Positions 1 to 6,605 of a stretch of 19,133 bases of DNA are shown piece by piece; position 1 is the stretch's first letter, and each line of letters begins with the position of its first letter. Location of the stretch: the NCBI GenBank assembly GCA_964520055.1, contig CAZFME010000031.1, positions 1-19,133 on the forward strand, given 5' to 3'. A program made the position numbers and the translations under genes. This DNA comes from DUNY01 sp964520055. GTDB taxonomy: Bacteria; Bacillota; Thermosediminibacteria; Thermosediminibacterales; Tepidanaerobacteraceae. The notes under the pieces are model-generated. The model was not told the DNA's origin and did no database searches. It worked only from the letters and a program-made list of their open reading frames with translations.

Positions 1-609
1 GGCTATCTGGGGCATACTGAGACCGTAAAATGCCAGTTTATCTGGGTCTACCTCAATAGATATCTGCCTTTCCATACCTCCCAAAATATTGACAGAAGCC
101 ACTCCCTCAATACGCAAAAGCCTACTTGAAATCGTATCATCTGCAATCTTTTTTAGCTGAACAATATTATCCCCACCATAAAGGGCTATTTGCATTACAG
201 GCATCATTGATGGGTCAAATTTAACTACCATCGGTGCCCGTGCTTCTGAAGGCAAATAGGGCTTTATCAAGTCAATCTTTTCCCGCATGTCCTGGGCGGC
301 AATATCCATATCAGAACCCCAGTTAAACTCTATAATAATGGTAGAATTACCCTCACTACTTAGTGATTGAATGTTTTTTACATTGTTCATAGTGGAAAGT
401 ATTTGTTCTAAAGGCTTTGTTATCATATTTTCTACTTCATAGGAAGATGCCCCTTTATATTCAGTCATAACTACTCCTACGGGAAATGAAAAGTCGGGAA
501 ATAAATCTATTCCCAGTTTTGAAAAAGAAATGAAACCCAAAACGAGCACGATGGCTACAATCATGAGCATGGTTATGGGCCTTTTTATGGAAAAACTGGC
601 TAAGTTCAT
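1..609 (-). CDS. RND-family efflux transporter, N-terminal part (runs off window)
   Basis: The first 203 residues of an RND (AcrB/HAE1-type) proton-driven exporter; the rest lies outside the window. The translation opens with a cytoplasmic stub reading NLASFSIKRPITMLMI, then a first membrane helix, then FPDFSFPVGVV and the porter-domain stretch with EVENMITKPLEQ, all typical of the RND N-terminus. The ATG overlaps the stop codon of the upstream membrane fusion gene by four bases (ATGA), so the two are translationally coupled. In a single-membrane bacterium such a pump works with a lipoprotein fusion partner and no outer-membrane channel. The substrate cannot be told. It sits last in an operon probably repressed by the TetR protein encoded at 1980-2588. 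Family assignment is secure. Confidence 0.93.
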   Translation of the reverse strand, partial: MNLASFSIKRPITMLMIVAIVLVLGFISFSKLGIDLFPDFSFPVGVVMTEYKGASSYEVENMITKPLEQILSTMNNVKNIQSLSSEGNSTIIIEFNWGSDMDIAAQDMREKIDLIKPYLPSEARAPMVVKFDPSMMPVMQIALYGGDNIVQLKKIADDTISSRLLRIEGVASVNILGGMERQISIEVDPDKLAFYGLSMPQIA

Positions 610-1862
610 TTTGTATCACCCCGGCCCTCAACTTTAACTCTCATACCGTCGGTTATTAGCTCCTGACCTTCTATTATAATTTCCTTGCCGGATTTCAATC
701 CCTTTGTTATTACAATCCTGCCCATGGATGCAGCCCCTGTTTCAACCTCATTTGCCTTTGCCAAGCCATCTTCCAATGTATAGATTATCTTTGTGCCATC
801 AAAGGATACCACGGCATCTTCCGGCACTGTTACAACTTCTGAATATAATGCTACCATTAATTCAACCCTGGCAAACATCCCGGATTTTAAAAGGCCTTTT
901 TCATTGGGCACCAAGATTTTTACCGGATACACCTGAGTTCTCGGATCTTTGAAGGGACTTATACTAACAATCTTCCCCTTGAAAATCGAGTCGCTTGCCG
1001 CATCCACGGTAACTTCGGCTTCCTGCCCTGTTTTTAAATTGTTTACCCGATCTTCGGTAACATTTATTTGTATCTCAACACTATTTAAATTTCCTACAGT
1101 AGCCACAGGATAACCGGGACTTGCCAATTCACCGATTGTCGCTGTGATTGCTCCCACAGTACCGTCAATGGGTGAGGTGATAAAACAATTATCCAAAGCT
1201 GTCTTTGCTGCAGAAACCCCAGCTTCAGCTTGTTTTACTTGAGCCTGAGCAGCGGATATGCTTTCCGGAGCGGTTTTTTCCCTGGTCAGGGTCAGTTGTG
1301 TTTTTGCCGATTCATACTGTTCTTTGGCCACATTATATTGAAGTTCTATACCTTCAAACTGCTGTTGTGAAATTGCACCCTGGTCTAAAAGCACCTTCAT
1401 CCGGTCATAGTTTTCCTTGGCATTTTTATAGTTGGTTTCAGCTTGATTTACAGCTGATTCCAATTGAGCAATCTGTTGGGGCAATTGACCTTCTTCCAAA
1501 CTGCTCAGATGCGCCAGCGCAGACTCATAACCGGCTTGTGCCTGATTTACTTGGGATACCACATCCTTTTGTTCAAGTTTTATCAAAACCTGCCCGGCTT
1601 TTACCGCTTCCCCCTCTTTTACGAGAATCTGCTCCACTTTACCACCCATTTTGGGAGAAAGGCTGACTTCATCAACTGCCACTACCTTTCCCGGAAAGGA
1701 TTGATACTCAGGTAAATCCTCGATTTGTGATAATGTAACTTTTACAGGCACCGTCCTTTCAGGTTCCACATCAACAGAGGTTTTTGAACTGCAACTGGAA
1801 ATCATTAAAGTGATTAAGAACAATATTATTATGTATGGCAATCTACTATTTTTTACCCTCAT
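606..1862 (-). CDS. RND efflux membrane fusion protein (lipoprotein, HlyD/AcrA type)
   Basis: Periplasmic-adaptor-like subunit of the RND pump, 418 residues from the chosen start. The start at 1862 is preferred over an in-frame ATG 99 bases upstream because GAGGAG lies at the right distance (1869-1874) and a lipoprotein signal follows directly: a basic MRVKNSR, a hydrophobic helix and the lipobox ISSC with Cys24. Next come the biotinyl-lipoyl half (GGKVEQILVKEGEAVKAGQVL), a long alpha-helical hairpin rich in Q, A and E (about residues 100-220), the second lipoyl half (ITSPIDGTVGAI) and the beta-barrel and membrane-proximal domains. The longer reading frame would also run through the operator at 1890-1907, which argues against it. 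It links the pump to the cell envelope. Confidence 0.92.
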   Translation of the reverse strand: MRVKNSRLPYIIILFLITLMISSCSSKTSVDVEPERTVPVKVTLSQIEDLPEYQSFPGKVVAVDEVSLSPKMGGKVEQILVKEGEAVKAGQVLIKLEQKDVVSQVNQAQAGYESALAHLSSLEEGQLPQQIAQLESAVNQAETNYKNAKENYDRMKVLLDQGAISQQQFEGIELQYNVAKEQYESAKTQLTLTREKTAPESISAAQAQVKQAEAGVSAAKTALDNCFITSPIDGTVGAITATIGELASPGYPVATVGNLNSVEIQINVTEDRVNNLKTGQEAEVTVDAASDSIFKGKIVSISPFKDPRTQVYPVKILVPNEKGLLKSGMFARVELMVALYSEVVTVPEDAVVSFDGTKIIYTLEDGLAKANEVETGAASMGRIVITKGLKSGKEIIIEGQELITDGMRVKVEGRGDTK

Positions 1863-1889
1863 AATGCACTCCTCTTTTCTGCTAAATTT

Positions 1890-1907
1890 ATACTGACCAG
1901 TCAGTAT
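1890..1907. promoter_or_regulatory. TetR-type operator (perfect 8-bp inverted repeat, 2-bp centre)
   Basis: Arms ATACTGAC and GTCAGTAT flank a central CA. The core ACTGACCAGTCAGT is the style of palindrome bound by TetR/AcrR-family repressors. It lies between the TetR gene and the membrane fusion gene, 28 bases upstream of the latter's ATG, where binding would block transcription of the efflux genes. Which promoter it covers is less clear, because no good -35 box is visible; TATAAA on the minus strand overlaps the operator edge and may be the -10. Confidence 0.8.
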
Positions 1908-1979
1908 TATTAAGGGCATACCATAAGAAAAAAACGGTTTTATATATGAGATATCATTCATTTCATATATCGCTTAATC

Positions 1980-2588
1980 TCATTCTTCAATTACAAGCCC
2001 CTTTGTAACTATATTAACCAAAAGCTTGACCATATCGTCAAAAACACTATCATCAAAATCTTTTTTATGTAATATAGGGTAATACATGGTTTGCAGCACC
2101 GCTACAATCACTTCGGCCCTGTAGTTGTTAATGATGGCTCCTTCACGCTGCCATTTTTTTATAAGCGGTAAAAAGTCATGCAAAAACCTGGTATTGTATT
2201 CCTTCATCTTTTCCGGAGGAATCTTTCTAATTAAAAGGTCCACTTCCTCTTCAAAAAACATCTGCTTAATTATAGGATTGGAGTTTACTATATCCAAAGC
2301 CTTTTTAAAAAAAGTCTTAAAGCTCTTCCGAGTTAATTTTTCAATTCTCTCGTCTTCATTTAAAAATTTTTCTTTAATTAGTTCCCCTTCACGATCCATA
2401 ACTTCTAAGTAAAGCTCTTCTTTAGAAGTAAAAAAAGTGTAAAATGAGCCTTGAGCAATTCCTACTGCTTTTGTCAAATCTTCTATACTGGTCTTTTTCA
2501 AGCCATATGTTCCAAAGAGCTCTCTACCCGTTTTAATCAGGTCATTTCGAATAATTTTCTTCTCCCTATCAGTAAATCCTCTCGCCAT
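1980..2588 (-). CDS. TetR/AcrR family transcriptional repressor of the efflux operon
   Basis: A 202-residue regulator. The start at 2588 is chosen because AGAGGTG (2594-2600) is well spaced; the 22 extra residues of the longer frame have no ribosome site. The N-terminal helix-turn-helix is clear: ARELFGTYG-like GRELFGTYGLKKTSIEDL, then AVGIAQGSFYTFFTSKEEL, the canonical TetR DNA-binding domain (about residues 12-58). The rest is an all-helical ligand and dimer domain without recognisable family detail. The gene is followed at 117 bp by the membrane fusion gene, with a perfect TetR operator in the gap, so repression of the pump is the obvious role. The inducer is unknown. Confidence 0.93.
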   Translation of the reverse strand: MARGFTDREKKIIRNDLIKTGRELFGTYGLKKTSIEDLTKAVGIAQGSFYTFFTSKEELYLEVMDREGELIKEKFLNEDERIEKLTRKSFKTFFKKALDIVNSNPIIKQMFFEEEVDLLIRKIPPEKMKEYNTRFLHDFLPLIKKWQREGAIINNYRAEVIVAVLQTMYYPILHKKDFDDSVFDDMVKLLVNIVTKGLVIEE

Positions 2589-2614
2589 TATTTCACCTCT
2601 GTATTGTGAACTTG

Positions 2615-2637
2615 TGAATATATTATATTTATATTCA
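2615..2637. promoter_or_regulatory. AT-rich inverted repeat in the TetR gene leader
   Basis: Arms TGAATATA and TATATTCA are separated by 7 bases, just downstream of the promoter at 2642-2670 and upstream of the TetR ribosome site. It could be a second operator for autoregulation or only an AT-rich coincidence. It does not resemble the operator at 1890-1907. Confidence 0.35.
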
Positions 2638-2641
2638 TCTA

Positions 2642-2670
2642 ATTCTATACCCATGATTTATTTTTGTCAA
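2642..2670 (-). promoter_or_regulatory. Sigma-A type promoter of the TetR gene
   Basis: On the minus strand, TTGACA (2670-2665) and TAGAAT (2647-2642) are separated by exactly 17 bases. It lies 54 bases upstream of the TetR ATG, in the gap behind the DedA-PAP2 gene, so the regulator has its own promoter. Confidence 0.75.
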
Positions 2671-2683
2671 GATGGATAATTTA

Positions 2684-3967
2684 TTATTTATAGTATTCAA
2701 GAGCTTTAGTAGCTACAACACAAATGGCAAGCCATAACCCTCCCAATAAAAATCCCGCCAAGACATCGCTGGGATAGCTTATACCGGCGTGGACCCTACT
2801 GATACTTACTGTAAGCATAAGGCAAATCCAAAGGCCTACAGTGATAAACCTTGTAGCTCTATCCTTATTTTTCAAAAGTAAGAACGTCATATATCCTAGC
2901 AGTGCGGTAAATAATGCAATAAAACCGCTGGGAAAGCTGTAGGAAAAAAAGTCTCGACTAACATCTATTGATATCCTTGGCCTTTTGTAAAAAGATTTGA
3001 ACCCCCATTGTAAAAGAAAGCTGCCCATAAAGGTCACTAAAGCCATGGCCGGATAGATACTTTTCCTGTAAAAAAAAATAGTATAAAGCAAACACAACAT
3101 TATTAATATGATAAAAATCATAGGCTGTTGCATCTTATCAAAAACATATGCAATATAATCTAAAAACTTGAGATCGATTTTATCTATATAGTCTATTATA
3201 CCGCTGTCAAACCATTCCATTTCCCTTTCAAAAACTTCTGTTGCCAGTTTTAAAAACAATATACCAAAGGTTGCAGCAATGCTAAAACCTGCCATCAAAT
3301 ATATGCCAAATTCGCCGTAAATGGTCATAAGCTTCTTTAGCCTTTGTTTCAAAAGATGGGCTAAAGTCCCTTCTCTTAAATTAAAGCTAACAGAGATACC
3401 GCTTTTTTGTAGTAAAAAATACAATAGAGCAACCATTGCCAATAATATAAATGAGCCAGGACCCAAGAACCTATTTATGTAAGCAATGGCTTCTTCTCCC
3501 ATAGCCAGGACTATTACACCTTCCAGAAAAAACCGGGCACTCCTGCTAAGTGCCGTAGCAATAATAAAAGTTGATAACTTCATATGAAACACACCTGATG
3601 CAATGGTGAATACCTTGTAAGGTATCGGAGTAAATCCTGCTACAGCTACGGCCCAGCCACCGTAGCGTGAAAACATTTCCTCTATTTCATGGAAATACTT
3701 TTCGTTGATAAATCGAGAAAGAATAGGTCTTCCCGCCCTTTTCCCGATAAGGTAGCCAAAAATCCCGCCAAGAGTAGATGCTGCCGAAGTTATAGCTGCA
3801 TAGTATAAAGCTTTCTTCGGTGAAAGAAGGGCTAAAGGCAGTAGCACTATATCCGGAGGTACGGGAAAAAAAGATGCTTCCGTAAAAGCTAAAATAAAAA
3901 GCCCCCACGCACCGTTTTGAATAAAAAAGTCCTTTGTTCCTTCAATAAAATACGAAATACCTTCCAT
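2684..3967 (-). CDS. DedA (VTT) membrane protein fused to a PAP2-like domain lacking catalytic histidines
   Basis: A 427-residue membrane protein. The start at 3967 is chosen because GGTGAT lies 5 bases upstream; the upstream GTG codons form part of that site. Residues 1-190 are a DedA/VTT domain of the YqaA kind: FFPVPPDIVLLPLALLSP, GYLIGKRAGRP and GFTPIPYKVFTIASG. Some DedA proteins recycle undecaprenyl phosphate or other lipids across the membrane. Residues about 210-427 are PAP2-like: KSFYKRPR fits motif 1, but motif 2 reads PSGF (Phe349 where His is expected) and motif 3 reads SRVHAGISYPSD (Ser397 in place of the nucleophilic His, with Asp401 kept). The fold looks intact, with full-length helices, but phosphatase chemistry by the known mechanism is unlikely. 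It has no partner gene nearby. Confidence 0.88.
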   Translation of the reverse strand: MEGISYFIEGTKDFFIQNGAWGLFILAFTEASFFPVPPDIVLLPLALLSPKKALYYAAITSAASTLGGIFGYLIGKRAGRPILSRFINEKYFHEIEEMFSRYGGWAVAVAGFTPIPYKVFTIASGVFHMKLSTFIIATALSRSARFFLEGVIVLAMGEEAIAYINRFLGPGSFILLAMVALLYFLLQKSGISVSFNLREGTLAHLLKQRLKKLMTIYGEFGIYLMAGFSIAATFGILFLKLATEVFEREMEWFDSGIIDYIDKIDLKFLDYIAYVFDKMQQPMIFIILIMLCLLYTIFFYRKSIYPAMALVTFMGSFLLQWGFKSFYKRPRISIDVSRDFFSYSFPSGFIALFTALLGYMTFLLLKNKDRATRFITVGLWICLMLTVSISRVHAGISYPSDVLAGFLLGGLWLAICVVATKALEYYK

Positions 3968-4065
3968 TTTTATCACCACTTTTTAAGCTACTCACATAAG
4001 TTTATACGAACAAAATAAAAAAATGTTTGTCCAAAATAAAAATTAACCAAATCTCATTATATATA

Positions 4066-4097
4066 ATACCAAAAAACCGGTATCTTTTTTCTTTTTG
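4066..4097 (+). terminator. Weak terminator-like hairpin
   Basis: A 5-bp stem (ATACC/GGTAT) with an 8-base A-rich loop is followed by a T-rich run (CTTTTTTCTTTTT). It is in the plus-strand direction, but no plus-strand gene now precedes it. With the relics that follow, it may be the end of a lost gene. The rest of 3980-4165 is AT-rich with no coding signal seen. Confidence 0.35.
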
Positions 4098-4169
4098 TTG
4101 ATATTAGATATTAAAAAATACAACTTAATAGTAATTATGATGTCATTATGTTTTTCACAGAAGGTGAGC

Positions 4170-4280
4170 TTGGATATGCTAACCATAGGCAAAATGGCAA
4201 AGGATAACTGCCTACTGAACAACTTTCTAAGATTTCACTCATCCTTTTCTATCCCTTTTTTGCTTCCTCTCAGCTATTAA
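4170..4280 (+). pseudogene. Remnant of a MerR-family regulator (N-terminus only)
   Basis: A ribosome site (AGAAGGTGAG) precedes a TTG start and the residues DMLTIGKMAKDN, which match the beginning of the intact MerR gene at 7185 (VDMLTIGQMAKLNN). The intact copy has the same layout: ribosome site, non-ATG start, Asp-Met. After about ten residues the reading diverges (CLLNNFLRF) and ends at a stop at 4278-4280, so the wing and effector domain are gone. The 3' part is of unknown origin. This appears to be the 5' scar of a former MerR paralogue. Confidence 0.55.
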
Positions 4281-4293
4281 TTCTTTTTAAGAA

Positions 4294-4356
4294 GGATTTT
4301 CCAAAAAAATGTAGAATTCAATACTTATTTGTTAACTTATTCAAAATTATGTCGAA
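4294..4356 (+). repeat. Conserved upstream element, copy A
   Basis: A block of about 63 bases shared with 14406-14469. GGATTTTCCAAAAA is identical, then come TGTAGAA and TACTTATTTG (TATTTATTTG in copy B), then, after exactly 18 bases in both copies, TGTCGAA (TATCGAA in B). TGTCGAA matches the Spo0A box core. Copy A lies just upstream of the relic zinc-ribbon copy at 4376; copy B lies upstream of the intact zinc-ribbon gene at 14832. It is probably a regulatory leader that was duplicated with the gene. Confidence 0.55.
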
Positions 4357-4375
4357 CTTTATCAAAGACTGATAC

Positions 4376-4707
4376 CTTTTGGGTCAAAGCAAATGTCTTC
4401 TGTTTTATACATAAAAGATAAAGGAATTAATTTTACTTTTTTATCAAAAATTGAGCCTTTTGAAGTAACAAAAGAACTTTTGACAGACTATGATTACGAT
4501 CTGGATTATGAGTTGTCTTTAAGCGATTGGGCGCTGTTAAACAGTTATAATCTTATCGTATTCAGCGAAGATGGCAACATCATGTTCTACCCCGATAAAA
4601 TTGACAATGAAGGGTATTATAACGGATCTGAAAAGCCTGTGAATGTAGATTACGATGTAAAGGCATTGATATCAGACCTTTCTAGCATTTGTGTAAAATT
4701 TATGTAA
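4376..4707 (+). pseudogene. Internally deleted paralogue of the membrane zinc-ribbon protein
   Basis: The translated stretch beginning SSVLYIKDKGINFTF matches residues about 118-190 of the protein at 14832 (SSLLYIKDNELYFTF through EDGNIMFYPDK). It then jumps directly to YNGSEKPVNVDYDV, which matches the C-terminal YNGSEKPVEVDYDV at 16631-16672. Roughly 1.2 kb of the middle is therefore missing, joined in frame at about 4617-4622, where TATTAT or TATAAC could supply microhomology. Homology begins already at 4376 (CCTTTTGGGTCAAAG against CCTTTTGAGCCAAAG at 15164), upstream of the first ATG. There is no ribosome site, and the zinc ribbons and membrane helix are absent. Homology ends near 4670, where it meets the Gfo/Idh relic. 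Confidence 0.8.
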
Positions 4708-4877
4708 ATATCTTCGTCTTGAAGTTGTAGTTTGTTTTTCCACTTCTCGGTCTTTTGCCTGTCAAAGTCAGAGATAGCGGCAATTTCATACTTGTCGGAA
4801 AGCATTTGATAAGCAGGATAATGTAGTTTTTCAAAGGCCATGCCTACTCCGATGATGCCCATTCGAAGTTTCTTCAA
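4650..4877 (-). pseudogene. Gfo/Idh/MocA-family oxidoreductase, 3'-truncated
   Basis: About 70 residues of the NAD(P)-binding N-terminus: RMGIIGVGMAFEKLHYPAYQ with a GxGxxx-type dinucleotide loop, then YEIAAISDFDRQKTEKW and a DINAF-like strand, typical of this family of sugar or inositol dehydrogenases (normally 330-400 residues). The start is TTG at 4877 with a strong GGAGG 8 bases upstream, so the 5' end was once a functional gene. The frame then runs into the end of the zinc-ribbon relic on the other strand and stops. Catalytic EKP and C-terminal domains are missing. The substrate cannot be inferred. Confidence 0.75.
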
Positions 4878-4937
4878 AGGTTTTTCCTCCTTCTTTGATC
4901 CATCTCATTTTTTAGTTTTTCCTAAAAAACCTCAATA

Positions 4938-5200
4938 ATGCATTTTACCCCGGTAAGCTTCAAATACTATACCCAGGAAAACTTTTGGGAGATGATGATT
5001 TGTTCTGGAACGGATGCCTCTTGCAAGGGCAATTACACTTTTTACCGGTCTTGCTTTTATTCTTATCGGTGTTCAAGTCTTCTTTTTCCATTACCGACAA
5101 AACTTTCGACACTGGGCTATGTGGCTGCCGGTAGTGGCATCACCCATTTTAGGGGTGCTTTCAATTATCTTGGCCCTTTTTCATGTCTCTGGCCTTGTAT
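4938..5200 (+). pseudogene. Fragment of an unrecognised multi-spanning membrane protein
   Basis: Two hydrophobic helices are visible in ITLFTGLAFILIGVQVFFF and WLPVVASPILGVLSIILALF, separated by a polar loop with HYRQNFRHW. A possible N-terminal piece (VSFKYYTQENFWEMM, 4950-4999) lies just upstream in another frame, which suggests a frameshift near 5000. No ribosome site supports the ATG at 5014. The frame continues without a stop into the next fragment, whose own start codon is at 5215, so the 3' end of this gene has probably been lost. I do not recognise the family. Confidence 0.45.
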
Positions 5201-5214
5201 TGGGGGAAAGTAAA

Positions 5215-5430
5215 ATGGTAAAGCTTACTTCGCATTATCCGGGTTACAGTGTTATGACCTTTGAGGATGAATGGGACTTTCACACCAAGGAAATCGTAAA
5301 GAAACGTCTGGGGCCTTTTCCTGAAAATAAATTTCTTACACCCCGAGAATCCCAGTACATCGCGATGATCGCAAAACACATCATATATGATGACAGAGAA
5401 AAGGGTGACGGTTCATGCCCAATAATGTAG
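5215..5430 (+). pseudogene. Gluconate 2-dehydrogenase subunit 3-like protein, N-terminal fragment
   Basis: The ATG at 5215 has a good GGGGGAA ribosome site. The product begins MVKLTSHYPGYSVMTFEDEW, then DFHTKEIVKKRLGPFPE and a segment with LTPRESQYIAMIAKHIIYDDRE. This resembles the start of the gluconate-2-dehydrogenase-subunit-3 family found in Firmicutes, which is normally two to four times longer. It breaks off after about 65 residues and overlaps the start of the next gene by 16 bases, as expected if a deletion removed its 3' part. The family call is from memory of typical sequences and is moderate. Confidence 0.45.
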
Positions 5431-5864
5431 CTGATGCCATCCTTAATATCCTAACTGGAGCAGGAGTAAAGACCATCTACGGTGTTTTGGGTGATGCTAT
5501 TTTCCCTCTGTTGGATGCATTGGCAGTTTCATGCACTGGTTCGATCGAGGTTTTCAAGCAAAACAACATACATTGCTCCTATCCGGTCGATGGCGCAGTA
5601 TGGGAGCTGCGCTTCCAAAAGCCATCGGAGCTAAAATCGCTGTACCATCAAGACAGAAAGATGCAAAAGAAAAATCTCATACCTTTTGGGTATGAGATAG
5701 CAGCCACAGATTTTATAATAATAGCTTCGGCGTGGGGGATCAAGGGTTATCGGATACAAAACCCCGTAGAACTTGAAAGTAACCTTGCTCATGCCTTAAA
5801 TAGCGAAAATTCCACCCTGATAGAAGTCCTTACCGCCGATGCACCCCTTCCGTTTTTAAAGTAA
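5415..5864 (+). pseudogene. Thiamine-diphosphate enzyme (pyruvate oxidase/acetolactate synthase type), multiply deleted
   Basis: Three pieces of one roughly 550-residue enzyme survive. First, the N-terminus (MPNNVADAILNILTGAGVKT, then YGVLGDAIFPLLDAL), the usual start of the pyrimidine-binding domain. Second, in another frame (5561-5656), LLLSGRWRSMGAALPKAIGA and KIAVPSRQ, the conserved diphosphate-domain stretch. Third, back in the first frame, FGYEIAATDFIIIASAWGIK, then GYRIQNPVELESNL and LIEVLTADAPLPF, the usual C-terminus. The middle domain and the GDG...N cofactor motif are gone, so it is not active. A hairpin typical of a minus-strand terminator sits exactly between pieces two and three. 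Whether it was a pyruvate oxidase or an acetolactate synthase cannot be settled. Confidence 0.75.
5665..5698 (-). terminator. Rho-independent terminator facing the minus strand, inside a pseudogene
   Basis: Perfect 10-bp stem ATCTCATACC/GGTATGAGAT (5674-5683 and 5689-5698) with a 5-base loop. On the minus strand it is followed by TTTTTCTTTTG. No minus-strand gene is present for it to serve; it lies at a deletion junction in the thiamine-enzyme relic. Confidence 0.65.
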
Positions 5865-5883
5865 ACATCGGAGTGAGATAAAA

Positions 5884-6597
5884 ATGACATTTCAGCCGCT
5901 GAATATACTGATTAGAACCATATTAACATTTATATCCCTGGTTATTTCCGCCCGGGTTCTTGGTAAGCAAACCATAGCTCAAATGACATATCTGGATTTT
6001 ATAGCTTCCCTCGCTATAGGAAATATCGGTGCCAGTATAGCTTATCATGTTAATATAAATCCTCTCAACATAATAGCTGCTTTATTTTACTTTACCGCTA
6101 TTGTTTTTGGTACATCTTACCTTTCATTAAAGAGCCGTAGTATTAGAAAAATATTTGCCGGGGAGCCTACGGTTCTGATTCAAAACGGAAAAATACTAGA
6201 GCAAAATATGGCAAAGGTCCATTATTCTATAGATTTTTTAAATCATCAACTCCGGGATAAAGGTTTTTTTGATATTACCAAGATTGAAATAGCAATTCTC
6301 GAACCCAGTGGTCAATTAAGTGTCCTACCAAAATCAGAATACAGGTCCCTTACCCCTTTAGACTTAAACATCCCCGTCCAAGCCGAAAATCTTGCTGTAG
6401 AGCTTATTATCGATGGACAAATCATTGAAAAAAATCTAAAGGATAGAAATCTTTCCCGAGATTGGCTCTTTCAATCACTTATAAAACATGGAATCAAAAG
6501 TATTAATGATGTGAATTATGCCTGTTTGAGCACAAAGGGCACATTATATATAGATACTAAAATGGATAATATCCCCCATCCGCTGGATAAAGAGTAA
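5884..6597 (+). CDS. DUF421 (YetF-type) membrane protein
   Basis: A 237-residue intact protein. GGAGTGA 7 bases before the ATG supports the start. Three hydrophobic helices in the first 85 residues are followed by the soluble YetF-like C-terminal domain. Family marks are ARVLGKQTIAQMTYLDFIAS near the first helix pair, the segment with GEPTVLIQNGKI, and LNHQLRDKGFFDITKIEIAI with SVLPKSEY. The biochemical role of the family is not established; members are common in spore formers. The gene starts 20 bases after the thiamine-enzyme relic and converges on YmaF with only 8 bases between them. Confidence 0.9.
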   Translation: MTFQPLNILIRTILTFISLVISARVLGKQTIAQMTYLDFIASLAIGNIGASIAYHVNINPLNIIAALFYFTAIVFGTSYLSLKSRSIRKIFAGEPTVLIQNGKILEQNMAKVHYSIDFLNHQLRDKGFFDITKIEIAILEPSGQLSVLPKSEYRSLTPLDLNIPVQAENLAVELIIDGQIIEKNLKDRNLSRDWLFQSLIKHGIKSINDVNYACLSTKGTLYIDTKMDNIPHPLDKE

Positions 6598-6605
6598 AAA
6601 CTGAT

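Noticed and set aside
704..1715. Plus-strand frames with leucine/proline-rich translations opposite the membrane fusion gene.
   Set aside because: Mirror frames of a strongly supported coding region, with no ribosome sites or domain marks.
1965..1979. ATATATGA/TCATATAT imperfect hairpin just after the TetR stop, considered as a terminator.
   Set aside because: AT-only stem with a long loop and no T run; too weak to call.
4804..4819. ATTTGATAAGCAGGAT occurs both inside the Gfo/Idh relic and at 14394-14409 beside repeat copy B.
   Set aside because: In the relic it encodes ordinary family residues (PAYQM on the other strand) and no similarity extends beyond the 16 bases; in AT-rich DNA this can be chance.
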